Positions 37,401-48,938 are shown, numbered from the stretch's first letter. The stretch: 64,000 nucleotides of DNA from Sclerodactyla briareus (GCA_026419785.1 JAODTK010005671.1:124001-188000); one strand, 5' to 3'. Made by a program: numbers and translations. Notes: generated by a model from the letters alone, not told the origin.

Positions 37401-38122
37401 TGCTTCAGGGTTAATATTTCGCCTTACTTCTACGTGTCATTGTTTTAGTTTATAATCCAACTTATCGGTCTTGCTCTTTTTTTTTTTTCTCTCCAACCTA
37501 TTATTTTGCATAATCAACAATGACTGTCACCATAATTCACTCCGACCTGCTGTATTAAGCAAGTGAGTCTGAGACTGTTTAGTATCTCAGTGCAGTGTCC
37601 CATACTATTCAAGAGGTCACCTGATAACTAATGCATATCGAAGCATCAAAGAATCACTGACCTCTCGGCTACTGTATTTGGTTTCCCAACTTTCATACAA
37701 TTTCCCACGTAAGACTCCACGAACCCTGTCCCATCATTTGATGTCAACTTGCAAGTCAACTTCACAGCAGGGAGGGAGTTGTCATAGGGGTCATAGCGGG
37801 GTGCCATTCATCAGCTATGCCACTGGTTATGCTGAGTCCTATCATGGATTCCTGAAGTGCCTAAATTTACGTCATTAGTCCATGTTTGTGATTGATAGAT
37901 GCCGCTACATACAAATCCATTATATGAGAGTAGCAACATTCCTTGTCCTGCAAATGAGAGACGCACACAATATATAATATGGTTTAATGGTTATCCAGGT
38001 TTGAAAGATTTTTTTCTTACATTACTTGTCCAGATTTGATGCTGATGGTTCGTATTAGCTGCCCAATGATGAGGGTTTTCTCTGTGCTGTCGATTAGGAC
38101 CTACTATGTACTGAGTCAATAT
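34500..38122. other. low-copy region with weak exon-like frames
   Basis: Some frames are bounded by plausible splice sites on the plus strand. 34574-34813 ends at CAG|GTATTA and contains CTLCCDADAG and CIWHGCQYEVYF, a Cys/His-bearing stretch. 36151-36290 follows a TTCATTCATGCAG acceptor. 37011-37150 follows TCATTCATTACAG. Their splice phases do not join into one model and I recognise no domain. They could be exons of an unknown host gene damaged by sequence errors, or chance. Confidence 0.25.
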
Positions 38123-38591
38123 CATGTGGTGGATGACTCGGACCGGTCTCGAGACCGATTTCGAAGGACTCAGTCCTCGGACTCGTGATTCATGACTCAG
38201 TCTCATGACCTCGGCCTGCGAGACTCGGGGACTCGGTCCGAGTCCGGTTCGAGACCGCTAAAAAAATCCTTGGAAAAATCCTGAAAATTATGCAGAATAA
38301 TGCACAAATTTACATGGGCATTGCTATGACTTCGTGATGACGCCCAGCTCGCTTGTATAGGAATGGTGGAAACTTCATTCTGAATTTCAGCATTGAAGCT
38401 GATTGTGCAATATCATCCATAGGCTATACAGTTTCCGGATTCAACAGCTCACGTAAAAACTTTTTTTCAACCAATAACTACCTAGGCCCTTTATTTTTTG
38501 CGGAATGCCAGATTTTGATAGGACTCGGACAGATTGGACCTTTGCAGACTCTATGCGGAGGACTCGATGCCGGACTCAACTCCCAACACTG
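38123..38591. mobile_element. hAT-like MITE rich in GACTCGG
   Basis: The left end CATGTGGTGGATGACTCGG and the right end CCGGACTCAACTCCCAACACTG (two blocks) are imperfect inverted repeats. The right end matches the ...CCAACACTG-3' terminus typical of hAT elements. The first 140 bp is built of GACTCGGACCGGTCTCGAG-like blocks. No transposase frame is present. An 8-bp target duplication is not preserved. Confidence 0.45.
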
Positions 38592-39765
38592 TAATAATGC
38601 CGCACATACTCAATCCTGTTCTAATGAATTCTGATGGATTGGATGCATAATAGCAGTCTCAGAAATTGCGAACTGCTTTTGCCTATTGTGTCGCCCTGCG
38701 AGGTGGAAGGCCTGAGGCATTGATTATCGATTAGCCCATTTTATATGTAAAATATTGTCTCGCTCATTGGAATGTTTTATGCACAGTTTTGAAGACAGCA
38801 TCTTTTGTACTGAGGTTACTAGAGTCATTGTCTAAATCACATATTTTATTGTATTCAGTATGTAGATGTGGGTTTTGTTGGTGGTTGACATGTATGGTCG
38901 CACCTTTAGACCACCAGAAGTGTCCATCATAACCTGTGGATGATATGCAGTAAGCAGCTCGACTATTCCATGACCCAATTGTTTGGAGAAGGGTCCTGCC
39001 CTCATCCATACATTGGCTAAATCACCTTGTATGCCATTCAAACAACACTTCTGTTCCGCTTGAAGTTATGCATTCACAGCATTTGAGCAGTGGGGGTGGT
39101 GAAAACACTGATGGTTTCTTGCAGTCTCTTCTGGAAAAGTCATCTTCTACTAGCATCAGACCTCTACACCTGTTAGAAAAGGGGTCCAAATCTCAGTCCA
39201 GGTCATACAAGGAAAAAATAGCACCATAGCCTTCTTGCCAAATGCTCAGGCACAAAACAGAAGGTAAGTGGTGGCAATTGCACATCCCTCTTCGCGATGT
39301 TAAGTAAAAACCCACCTGCACGTCAATGTACTATATACCAAAGAGGCTGTATACCTGTGAAGGATGTGCATTGCCAGTAAGTTCAGTTTCCTATCTATTT
39401 GTACAACCGAACTACCCATCCATCCACATTTTTTATTCAGATGGCTACTCCTGCATTCTTTGTTGGTCCATGTGAACTTATCACAGTGAAGACCAAATGG
39501 AAGATCATCTATGGTGTTCCAAAATTCAGCCGAGGTCATCTAGTTGTGTCATTATATTGTGGGAATTTGAGCAACTGCCTGATCTAGAGGTCATCTGACT
39601 GAAATGTAATTTCCTAGTTTCATGTGAACAAAATGGCTTCCTACAGATCATGAGGTTGGCCAGTACTCATCATTGAATGATAGTGTGGCCCTGGAGTCAG
39701 AAACCCCATCTAATGTCACTCTGCTATTTTTTCAAACTTCCTACTACAGAATCCTGGGAACTGTT
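38592..39765. other. low-copy sequence, no gene recognised
   Basis: Frames at 38764-39041 (minus) and 39399-39587 (plus) have no recognised domain. The latter starts just after a TTTTTTATTCAG acceptor-like sequence, but there is nothing to join it to. Confidence 0.3.
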
Positions 39766-39802
39766 CCCCCCCCCCCCCCCCCCCAAAGCCCCCCCCCCCA
39801 AC

Positions 39803-39839
<37 letters not shown>
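39766..39839. repeat. ~74-bp poly-C block
   Basis: A nearly pure C run carries short A and G interruptions (CAAAGC, CAACAAC). It is the opposite-strand counterpart of the 25.2 kb poly-G block. True length is likely uncertain. Confidence 0.95.
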
Positions 39840-39867
39840 ACACCCCCTGGAATGTTGACGATATTAT

Positions 39868-40010
39868 CTAGGGGCTCAATTGGTAGAGGTGGTATAATTC
39901 CCCTTTTTGTAGCTCATTCCCCTACAACCAAAAGGTGGCACGGTTGGTATATCCGGGTTTGAATCCCAGTCAGTCATAAGACTCTTAAAATGACCTGCTA
40001 TCTCCTCGTT
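39868..40010 (+). mobile_element. probable tRNA-derived SINE
   Basis: GGGCTCAATTGGTAGAGG (about 39870) matches an RNA polymerase III A box, as in tRNA D-arms. GGGTTTGAATCCCAGT (about 39955) matches a B box/T-loop. The boxes are ~80 nt apart, wider than in a normal tRNA, and the intervening sequence does not fold as an anticodon arm. It therefore fits a tRNA-derived SINE head with an insertion, or a composite of two tRNA-like parts. It lies directly downstream of the poly-C block. Confidence 0.5.
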
Positions 40011-40129
40011 GGCACACGGCACAGAGACTCAGGGCATGAAGGGGACGCCGTTTCCTGAGCAGTACTGCTGTCTGACATTCACAGCATGGAGGGGGTGTCC
40101 GATCCTCATTCGCCCCCCCCCCCCAAATT

Positions 40130-40345
40130 AGTTTTGCATATTTGATGCTGAAAATCCAATCAGTTAATCTACACTCTATCTGCACCGTATCCTTGCTAAC
40201 AGCCTAACAAGAAATATGCTAATTACCTTTACTTAATTAGTGCTTTTGTTTGCCCAAAATCTAATCAGATCGTTTTCACCAACCCAAGACTACATACAAA
40301 ATCCATCAAAATTGGTCTTACCACATACATACATACAACACACAA
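40130..40345. repeat. isolated GTCTCGCCTG family 3' module
   Basis: TTTGATGCTGAAAATCCAATC, CTTGCTAACAGCCTAACAAGA, TTAATTAGTGCTTTTGTTTG and CCAAAATCTAATCAGATCG blocks (each part of a longer match) align with 19250-19500 and 30025-30290. It ends in an imperfect CA/TACA tract without the terminal hairpin. Confidence 0.6.
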
Positions 40346-43300
40346 CACAGTGATCGCTAAGTCTTTCCTGAAAAGTGGGTTAGGAAATTCTTCAAATGGC
40401 TTTAAATCTGTAAATATTCCTGAGACAGATGTAATGATTTGACTTGAAATTGTATTTTTTCTCTCCAATCAAATGTTCTGCCCCTATACCACACTAGACT
40501 GATTATTCCTAACTGGGAAATGGAGCAACTATAGTTTTGAATTTTAAGTTCCATTCAGCCTCTTTTCCTTCCTTTCCAGCCACCAAGCTACCTTACCGTC
40601 AGTAATCCATTGCATTGACTGATTGAAACTACAATTGAAAAAAATATGTTGCACCAATAGTATTCGGACAACATTAGTAACTTGGTGGAATAAGTCCCTG
40701 TGACAAAACATATATTGTTACGGCTCGTCGCTTTTCAAAATTTGTAGTATCACTATTTCCTCAAAATAGAAATGATTTGAGTGCTGTACTTCTGAACTGA
40801 AGTTCTTCTTGAGAGAGTGAGGTACCAATATGGCATTCATTTGTCATATCATTGGTGCCTATTCGACGCTGACTGGACTTAATAATAAGTATAATAACCC
40901 TTTCATAAATAATATTGTTTCATGAAATTAATATGCAACATTGTTGTGATGGGAATGATTTGCTATCAAGCGTCTGCTTCATGGGCTTCCATAAACGAAA
41001 GCACGCATCGATTAAACTGCAAATCAAATCGTACAAGATTTTTAGCTGCCTGTGCAAAGGCAGTCCATTTGTGCAGTGGTACCTACAGGTGCAGGTATTT
41101 AAAGAGCAAATACCCTCAGCTTCTTTCCTAGCAGCCCCGAATTTCAATACTTTCCCCAAGTGTCATTAACTACTAGATAATAGGATACTGACGGCAGAGA
41201 TGAAGTTTAACCTGCAATTATGTATTTGTCCCCCAGTGAAATATTGTTGTACTGTATGCAGTGCCACTGGCCATGTTATTCATTACGACAGAACAGCATT
41301 TCTGGAACTTTGCCATCAGAATACTCTGACTTTTCTACCCTGGCTGATGCAGCTGTATGCACTATGCATCCTGTTCGCATAAACAGAATACTAACAACTA
41401 CCGTATTTCTGCAAATTAAATGACTGAAACAATGAAATCGAGAAATGTGCAGTATTGTACAGTAAGACCACTACACTTTGTAAAAAAAGTTTCGCTGATT
41501 GAGCATCCGTGAATACAGTTCTAATGCATTCACGATTTTTTTATTTCAAATAATGACAAAAAGTTCAGTTTGTGCTCACCGCATATCTTTCAGGATTCTG
41601 TGACTGTGATTTGTCTGAATGCAGTCCAGCATTGGCACAACCAGCCACTGTCCCCTTTGCTAACCTGTAGCTGTTACTACACTGTACATATCACCACTTA
41701 AATTGTTGCTAGGGCCCTACATAAGTTCTATCTCCAATGTTTTTTTATCTCCTGACGCCTGTGATGCATGATTAATTGGCTGTGCTGTTCAATAGTTCAC
41801 AAACTCTGAGCTTGGATGTTATAAAACGGCTTATGGCTGTATGGTCTTGAGTTTGCCATATCCCTGGACCCTCTCATTGTTTCCACACGAAGATTGTCAT
41901 TCGGTTGAGTTTGTCATCTTCAACAACAATCTGTTAAGTTCATCAGAGAAAAAAGGATGTCGTGAATTGAGGCATGAAGGCATTTGATGAGAAACCTAAC
42001 TGGGTGCCGTATGACTCCGTTACAACATCCTTGTACCGACCTTGACACAACATTCATTTTTACAGGCTCACAATCAACCACAACAGCCATTAGAAGCAAT
42101 GCAGTGCTGAAATAAATGTGGTGCCCCATACACCGTGTACTATGCAGCTGAAAGCATGAAAGCTCAGATCTTCTATGAAGTGTATACAAATGCAATTACA
42201 CAACTTTGTTTTGTCACTGTGACTGGGTAACAACTAGCTAGGGCTGGCTAGTGGACATACCTGCAGTTGCTGACTGTCAACTGCGATTCCCGTTGCATTA
42301 TCTCACCATAGTATGCTGTCTCATACTTGACTACCATCAGATGATACGTTCCAGATTAACAACTTGCTCTAACTGTCCGTTCCACAAAAACATGTGGGCT
42401 CTTCCATAAACCAAGTTGCAAGGAGAGCTTACAATCTCTGCAGGTAAAACAAAGGGGTGGCCTATCTTCTTCTAGTTTTGAAGGACTGCCATACAGTTTA
42501 CCCCGAAACCAGGTGAATTAATAACCAATGACCAAGTTTTGAATTTACAAACAGTCTGCTGTATCAGTAGTCATGGCCAACATAGTTTTGGTTCTTCAAC
42601 ATTTCCCACTCGTACTTCTTTTTTGTTCGTACGAGGCTCCGTTACATATTGCCTGTATTCAAACCCCGTAGCCAGTTGTGCAATACCATCCTAAGAATAA
42701 CGCTAACAGTTTTTCAAATGATTTTTTAATATCTTCGGCATTATTTGACCATGATTCAACCCTGAATTCCAGGGTGAAGCCAACACGTTTGGGGCCAACC
42801 TGCACCCTCTATGTGTTCAATCTTCCCTGTTGACAGTGTTGTTGGCTCCAATTGGGCAAAACAGCCACAGATACTCACTCAGCATCCTTTGCTTTGGCCT
42901 CCCACCCTTTCTTAAGTCAAGGCATCAAACGACAACTCCACTGAAATTCCACTGTATTGCGTTTGGTGTACAGCCTAATTGCACTATCCTGAGAAACCCA
43001 TCGTGCCACTTAGTGGGTCTGTCAACAAGGAACCACATAAAAATTGAGCCAAACTTAGGCTAGTCCTATCTCTTAGTCTTAGGTCCTTACCAAACCTTTG
43101 TTGCAGCTAAATGTCTTCGTAACGCTAGCCTCGATTCGATTCACGAAGTTGATACACCGGCATAACACGATACTAGCACTGCCAAGCCGAGTCCTGAGCA
43201 GTGTAAATGCGTCCCTGTCGAATCAGAATCACACTCGTTGTTCTTCACTTCGTGGCTCGATCACTTTACTGCAGAATTACTTTTCACTGCTTTTCAGTGT

Positions 43301-43560
43301 CCTGTTTTTACCCTATTCTGACATCAGTATCTAGGCTATACGTTTATCATTGTTGGTCTGTAAATCTGAATAGTGATGTATTACGGAAATTCTTTTCTTT
43401 CTTCGGTCTTTACGTACGACTCCATTGCCTATCAAGCTGTTACGTACTGTATTCACACACATCGCATATACCTGAAGTGGTTGTTTACGTCCCGAATCTC
43501 AACAGAGAACCCACCTGTTTATATGGAAACTTCATGACTCCCGTACTGTGCATCACGTAT
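40346..43560. other. low-copy sequence, no gene recognised
   Basis: Short overlapping frames around 40915-41169 in three phases have no known domain. No RNA gene, transposon or tandem array stands out. Confidence 0.4.
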
Positions 43561-43716
43561 TGCTCGGCCTCAATAACACTTCCAATGAGGTACTCTTACA
43601 TTCAGGAGATTTGTAAGGGAACGAAACAGTTTTTGAAAAGTGATGTTCGCGTAATTTTGTCTCTCTTCTCCATTCTGTCGAACCTTGCAAGTTCTGAAAC
43701 ACTGCCAATTAGTTGA
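43207..43716 (+). other. 169-codon open frame partly inside repeat R1, function unknown
   Basis: An uninterrupted plus-strand frame of 169 codons is among the longest in the window. It is Cys- and Tyr-rich with hydrophobic patches and shows no motif that I recognise. Its last ~45 codons fall inside dispersed repeat R1, and the inverted copy near 34.3 kb keeps a related short frame (MR..., LKS, ETLP). It may be a remnant of coding sequence carried by an unknown element, or simply chance openness. Confidence 0.2.
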
Positions 43717-44000
43717 AAAAACTTCTTATAACAACAATGCTATGTGGTAATAGTATATGGTTCGAGTCCCTTTTCACTGAGAAAAATCATTGGGCTAAGA
43801 GGTTTTCAAGTCGTTTACTTCCCCCATAGAATATCCTTATTACTTCGCAAGTAGTTTTTTTACAAAACGGGTTCAACCGCTGAGCGTCACAGCCGGTCGA
43901 TATCCGTGTTTATATCTTTTTCCCGAAGCTCCGCCCCCTGGACCATTCGAAAGAGCACTATCTCCGCGATGTAGCACCGATTTACACCTGAAGGTACCAA
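43570..44000 (+). repeat. dispersed repeat R1, plus-strand copy
   Basis: This is the counterpart of 33960-34400 in inverted orientation, with shared blocks listed there. It includes GGTTCGAGTCC (about 43759), a perfect B-box word. The inverted copy does not conserve it (GGTAGAGTC), so I do not read it as a tRNA. Confidence 0.7.
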
Positions 44001-44545
44001 AAGACAGCTGAGAGAATTTTCCTATCAGTCTGTAGATTTTTGTTGACACTTCATGAGCTCTTCAAAATATGCCATAAATTATTCAATTGGACTATGTAAA
44101 TGGCGGATTAGTCATTAAATGACCTTCGGTGTGCCCTCGGCCCCTACTGTAAAATTCATTGGACTATAGATACACCATCCCCACCGAGTTTTGTCGAATT
44201 CCAAAAACTTCAAAATATCGCATAAATTAGGCAATTAGACTATTAATTAGCATATATCATGCCAGAAGCGAATCAATTTCATGTACTCTTCATATTTGTT
44301 ATAATACAAAACGTCAGTACCGATGCATCTACCGATCAAGGAGATTCTTGTACAACAGCCCAAGGGCCGATTTTCATTAAATAATGCACATTTATTCAAA
44401 TGAATATGGTCTTTCGGTGGATGTAACATCGGCAACATCTTCACAGCGCACCTCCACAAAAAGTCCCAGCATGAATGCTCCCACGGTTCAGGATATATTG
44501 AACCGCACATACATACAGACGGACAGCAGACACACACCAACAAAG
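44001..44545. repeat. diverged satellite-element fragment
   Basis: Two related blocks, CTTCA(A)AATAT.(G/C)CATAAATTA..CAATT(G/A)GACTAT, occur near 44055 and 44205. AATAATGCACATTTATTCAA at about 44380 matches the TGACC-satellite TAAGCACATTTATTCAA block. A CATACATACAGACGGACAG-like tail follows, resembling the ends of the GTCTCGCCTG 3' modules. The fragment is too diverged for exact limits. Confidence 0.4.
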
Positions 44546-45271
44546 TGACCACTCTCTCCTTGAACAAGTTCGCGAGGACAACACAGCAATGGTTTCTGAA
44601 TAGGTATTGAGTTCAAAATTCAGTGACACATAGGGCGAGGAGGCTAATTCACACTAAAAGCAGTTGGACAATGTTTAGAATTGTACAAGATCTTTGGACA
44701 CATGCACGAAAAGAACTTTCGTCAGAAGTTTAGACGTTCGTTTCCAAATGTTTCCTGTTCTAGTTTGTTAAACTAGGAAATTTAACACAACCTCTGTCTC
44801 ATTTGCGAATTATTTACATGTACCCTGTGAAAAATCACAAGGGTGAATAAAGATATACTGCATTACCTGAAGGTGTTCTTCAGTGATATAGGCCACGTCT
44901 CTCAGCCTCAACCTTCCCTGACAACACCTGAAGGAAAACCGATCCTGCCGATTGATGAGAACAACATTGGTTAGGTTTAGTTTTGATTCTTTTCCTTAAT
45001 CTCGATTTCTACTCTCCTTTCGGCTAACTAGCAGTGTCACACAGGACATTTTCTTATTTTATTGGTAAGAGGCAAGAGCCAGTCAAATCTCCCCTTATGG
45101 ACCAGCACACCCAAATACTCAGGGGATGATATAAACCCTCGCCTGTTTCTGAAACGTTTCAAATTTGATGACAAACAACGAAAATTTGAAGAAAAAAAAA
45201 GGCCAGTTTTGGATATTCACCTCTGAAGTTCATGGGGTGGCAGCATGCACAGTAGGTTAGTTCAATTTTTG
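44546..45271. other. low-copy sequence, no gene recognised
   Basis: No gene or repeat recognised. Confidence 0.4.
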
Positions 45272-46230
45272 TTAGCTCACCCCAGCATGTGCCTGGTGAG
45301 CTATTGTTGATCCTGCATGTCTCCTCTATCATATCTATCTGTCAACAATTGATTAAAATTGCACTCCTGCCTACAAGTGTTTGATGGATCATGGTGAAAC
45401 TTAGTCACGTGTTGGCCAGGTGAAGGGGCATCTGGGGTGTTCAGGAATGTTTGGGGGGGGGTGGTGGGCCCAAGGCCCATTGTGGGCCTAAGTCCCTCAT
45501 GTAACTCAGGCAAAATGCTTCTCCTCCTACAATTTTGATGCACATGCGATATTCGGTCGTAAGAATGGTCTAATAGCCGTACTTTCGAGGTGTTCAGGAA
45601 TTTTGGTCCAATGTTCCGCTTGGGCCTAGGGCCCATCATGTGAAATCACGCAAAATCTTCGCCTCGCTACGCTTTTTGATGCACTGTGCTGATGTTCAGT
45701 CATATTGATGGTCTAATAGCCGTACCTTCAGGTGTTCAGACAATTTGGTCCACCGTCCCTTGGGCCCTAGTGCCCATCATGTGAATCATGCAAAATGCTT
45801 GTCCTCCTACATATTTTGGAGCACAGTGCTGATCGGTCATTATGAATGGTCTGATATCTGTACCTTCGGGGATGTCAGGAAATTTTGGTCCAATGTCCCC
45901 CAACTTTGGGCCCCTAGGGCCCACATGTGAAATCATGCAAAATGCTTCCTCCTCCTACAATTCTGCATGCACAGTGCTGATGCTCGTTCATAATGATGGT
46001 CCTGATAGCCGTACCTTCGGGTGTTCAGGAAATTTTGTCCCAAGGTGCATTTGGGCCCTAGGACCTGTTTTTAAGGAAATTACACACAATGGTGTTTAAA
46101 ATGCATCTCCCCCCAAGCTCAGTTGTTTTTCTTTAAACTTGGGAGCATGGTCCTTGTATATGGGCTATTTAGGTTTTTGTTTTAAATTTTTGGCCATAGT
46201 GTGGACCCTAGGGTCCATTATATAAAATCA
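45272..46230. repeat. ~145-bp satellite with hairpin head
   Basis: The head is an inverted repeat TTAGCTCACC (45272-45281) / GGTGAGCTA (45295-45303). Units follow at about 45437, 45590, 45731, 45868 and 46019 (steps 137-153 bp), marked by GGTGTTCAGGAA.TTTTGG. Each also has GGGCCCTAGGGCCCATCATG-like, AATCATGCAAAATGCTTC, CCTCCTACA.TTTTGATGCAC and TGATGGTCTGATAGCCGTACC blocks. The last unit decays after 46130. A GAGCTATTG-type hairpin start followed by a tandem array is common in dispersed elements of marine invertebrates. Confidence 0.85.
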
Positions 46231-47289
46231 TGCAAAAATGTATCTTTTTCTGGCCGTGTTGTTGCATAGTGTTGATAGTGGGTTATATAATAATAATACT
46301 GGATAGTCACTATTGGAATGGCCCACTACCTCCTCTTTGCTCATTTGTTATAACATGTACATGTGTCATGTACCTTTCAATCATTCATCCCATTCATTCC
46401 TGATAGAAAAATACCAGTAGGCCTACTGATTACAAGTACATGGTGAGTAACTGTGCCATGTGGCAACTCTTGTTTCAAGTTTATGATTTGCCTGAGCGGC
46501 AATCAAATTCTGAACCACCCTGTTGGAGAACACAAAAGAATCACAAAATACTAGTGGGCACGAATTTTTTGGATTATCATCAACAATTGCCCCAACATTG
46601 ACGTCTTCAAGCAAAAAGACGGATTCTCCTAACTTTTGAGGTTTCGGAGATTGGCCGATATGTGATCGAATTGAGAGATGCTAAGGGGTTTTGATAGGGT
46701 CATGTCATAAAGTTTTATAATACAGAGAAAGGCCAAAACCTGAATCTATTAGTCCAAACCCTGCCTTCAGACGACACCTCTTCATATGCAAAGTTATATT
46801 TCAAAAGTTTGTTAGCCGTTGGAGATCTCATGTATGATTTAGGTCTCAACAATACTATAAAAAAAAAACTCCTAATGCACAGTGATTTATGACGTATTCG
46901 CTCGACAGCCTACAGTGTAATCTATTGTTTTTGATGTTCGAATACTTGACAATGGCCAAACCTGACCTGCCCTGTAGGATAACTGGTGCTGAAGGAATAG
47001 TGGGGGACCACGTCCTTCCATCCGAGAAGCAAAAGCGCACTGGGTTGACCGAAGCGCGCGCTATCACCATGTGGTCCTAGTAGTGTAGCACACGAAATAC
47101 TAATCGTCAAACTTATTATAATAGTGAACCTTGCTTGAACCCGTTTAATCTTCAAGGAGAAATTAACTCATTCGGATTCCAAAGAGAAATGTCCACAATT
47201 CCAACTTCATGTTCCATCCTCTCCCCTACAGAGTACCATTGTGTCACTGTCGGCGCCACATACTACCCTCATACATATTCATCCACCAT
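46231..47289. other. low-copy sequence, no gene recognised
   Basis: Frames at 46423-46614 and 46855-47155 show no recognised domain. Confidence 0.35.
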
Positions 47290-47545
47290 ACTAATCCATT
47301 GCTATCATGTCCATTGTCCTTTCCTACAATTAGTATTTCATATTCTCATTCATCTTGTGCCTACTGCCCCATGTTTCATTTCTATTGGTGGTCAGGACAA
47401 GCTGTCCTGGCCACCTGACCATTGCTTATCACTGTCCATTGTCCCGTTCATCCTTAGTATTTCATCTCATTCATCTCGTGACTACTGCCACATGGTTTTA
47501 TTTCTATTGGTGGTCAGGACAGAGCGTCCTGGCCTCCTGACTGTG
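47290..47545. repeat. two tandem ~124-bp units containing palindromes
   Basis: TAGTATTTCAT.CTCATTCATCT(T/C)GTG recurs at about 47331 and 47455, and TTTCTATTGGTGGTCAGGAC at about 47378 and 47500. Each unit ends in an inverted repeat (GGTCAGGAC around a short loop, then GTCCTGGCC..CCTGAC). The 147-codon plus frame across this region reads the two units in different phases, so it is probably not a gene. Confidence 0.7.
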
Positions 47546-48426
47546 GTATTGGAGCGAGGGTTTTCGTTTGGGAGTTGAGGATTGATTAAATTTTAAGTTG
47601 TATTATTATTTGTGCCAGTCGATTTCGTTCCCAATCTGTACTTATTTAAAGACTCTATTCATTTTGTTCTATATATTTCCTGCTCTTGGTCTAAGCGTAC
47701 CTGTGTTGGGCGTGCCCCGTAACAACAACCAGAAAACTTGCTGGTTGTAACTATGTGATGTCACGTCACATTTCGAGTGTTATTGTTATATTGGCCAATA
47801 TACATAGAAATCAATACCTAATGAGTTTTCAAACTCAGGTTCAGAATCTGCAACAGAATGTTGCATGATGATGGGGATTGGACCAAAGGTTCAGCATTGA
47901 GATTTTCTTCCATTTTAATATGAATCGAGCCGATACACCTGTGTGGTCATCCTCGCACTGTCTTTTGATTGTGTCAGCCCATAACTGCAAATACCCTATT
48001 CATCATCACTGCTTACAACATGTGTTTATTCCGCAACAGTTGCTGCCCTAGTCCACTTCAGTGAGTAAGATGGTCCATCCTATGCACCTCTCAGGGATCA
48101 ATTCGAGGTGGTGCGATCTCCAGCAATGCAGGGGTTCCAGTACCATTTGCTGATACTAGTCGCACACCCGTCCAAGTCTTCTTCTTGCTCACATGAGGTG
48201 CTCATCAGCAATCCGGTCCTCGGTGAGCTCCTTAATCCAACCACCACTACGTGTGCATGTCTATGCAAACGGAACCTCCTCCCCATAAAAATGCTGTTAC
48301 GTACCTGGCAGTTGTCCTCCGGGTTTCAACCAAATAATCCATGGAACATTCAATTCCATGTTGAGATGGAAATCCATTTTTTCGAGATTAAGAATGCACA
48401 CAAGTGAAACAAACAATTTCCATACC
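47546..48426. other. low-copy sequence downstream of the GT10-like fragment
   Basis: On the minus strand this is where the rest of a fucosyltransferase catalytic domain should lie. I found no match to its conserved C-terminal blocks. The minus frame at 48098-48286 is unassigned. Confidence 0.35.
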
Positions 48427-48938
48427 TCAGTTCTTCATAGTACCCTCAAAAACGTGACACACAATCAATATCAATTTGGGTGAGTCCCTGATAGAAGCTT
48501 TCAAGCATTCGCTCTGTAGGACCCATCTGATATCATATGAATTACCGTGCAGTAGGCAAGTAGGATTAGTGTGTGTACACATAGTGAACTTTAACCACCT
48601 ACAGATCCTGGACGGCAACTCAGTTTGCCCCTGCATATCGGACAAGTCCACAATGTTTTTAAGACATGAGCCAGTGAAGAAGCAAGAATGTGGAATTTTC
48701 TGCACCCCCCACAACCTGGGAGGGTTGGATGATGAAGCACCTTACCAATGTGAATGTGGCCCATGGAACTCCTTGACCTGTGGTTGCTGACCCAGGTTAG
48801 GATAATGACCCCGGACACTAGCATTGTAGAAGGTGATGTACAGTATCCAAACACACATGATGAAGGTCGTCACCATCGGCATCAACAGCTTGGTTGTGAT
48901 CGTCGTGACGAGCTTCCCACCTGGATCTCGTCATCCAT
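48427..48938 (-). CDS. probable GT10 fucosyltransferase N-terminal fragment (broken or error-bearing)
   Basis: On the minus strand one frame runs from about 48921 to a TGA at 48427 with a single internal TAA (48742-48744). Its first part, KLLMPMVTTFIMCVWILYIT, is a good single signal-anchor helix, preceded (after a one-base shift) by the short acidic/basic start MDDEIQVGSSSRR at 48938. That is a type II Golgi membrane layout. After a ~30-residue stem, the frame reads C-FFTGS-LKNIVDLSDM, QTELPSR, RWLKFTM and HGNSYDIRWVL. These resemble in order the 'CxFTxDR...AD.V..LSD', 'LPxR', 'QxWxxFTxESP' and 'NWTxxYR' blocks of the N-terminal domain of alpha-1,3-fucosyltransferases, which move GDP-fucose onto glycans in the Golgi. 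Oddities: the ESP core is not intact (MCTHT instead), an internal stop sits next to a donor-like G|GTAAGG, and the catalytic C-terminal half is missing. It could be a pseudogene, a gene with assembly indels, or one exon of a longer gene. The family call is from memory of motifs. Confidence 0.4.

Noticed and set aside
43755-43770. Perfect B-box word GGTTCGAGTCC suggesting a tRNA
   Set aside because: There is no A box or cloverleaf around it, and the inverted R1 copy does not conserve the word.
47135-47578. 147-codon plus-strand frame
   Set aside because: The two ~124-bp tandem units inside are read in different phases, so the protein sequence is not repeated although the DNA is.
48476-48790. 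Plus-strand frame opposite the GT10-like fragment
   Set aside because: Antisense shadow of the minus-strand frame, with no motif of its own.
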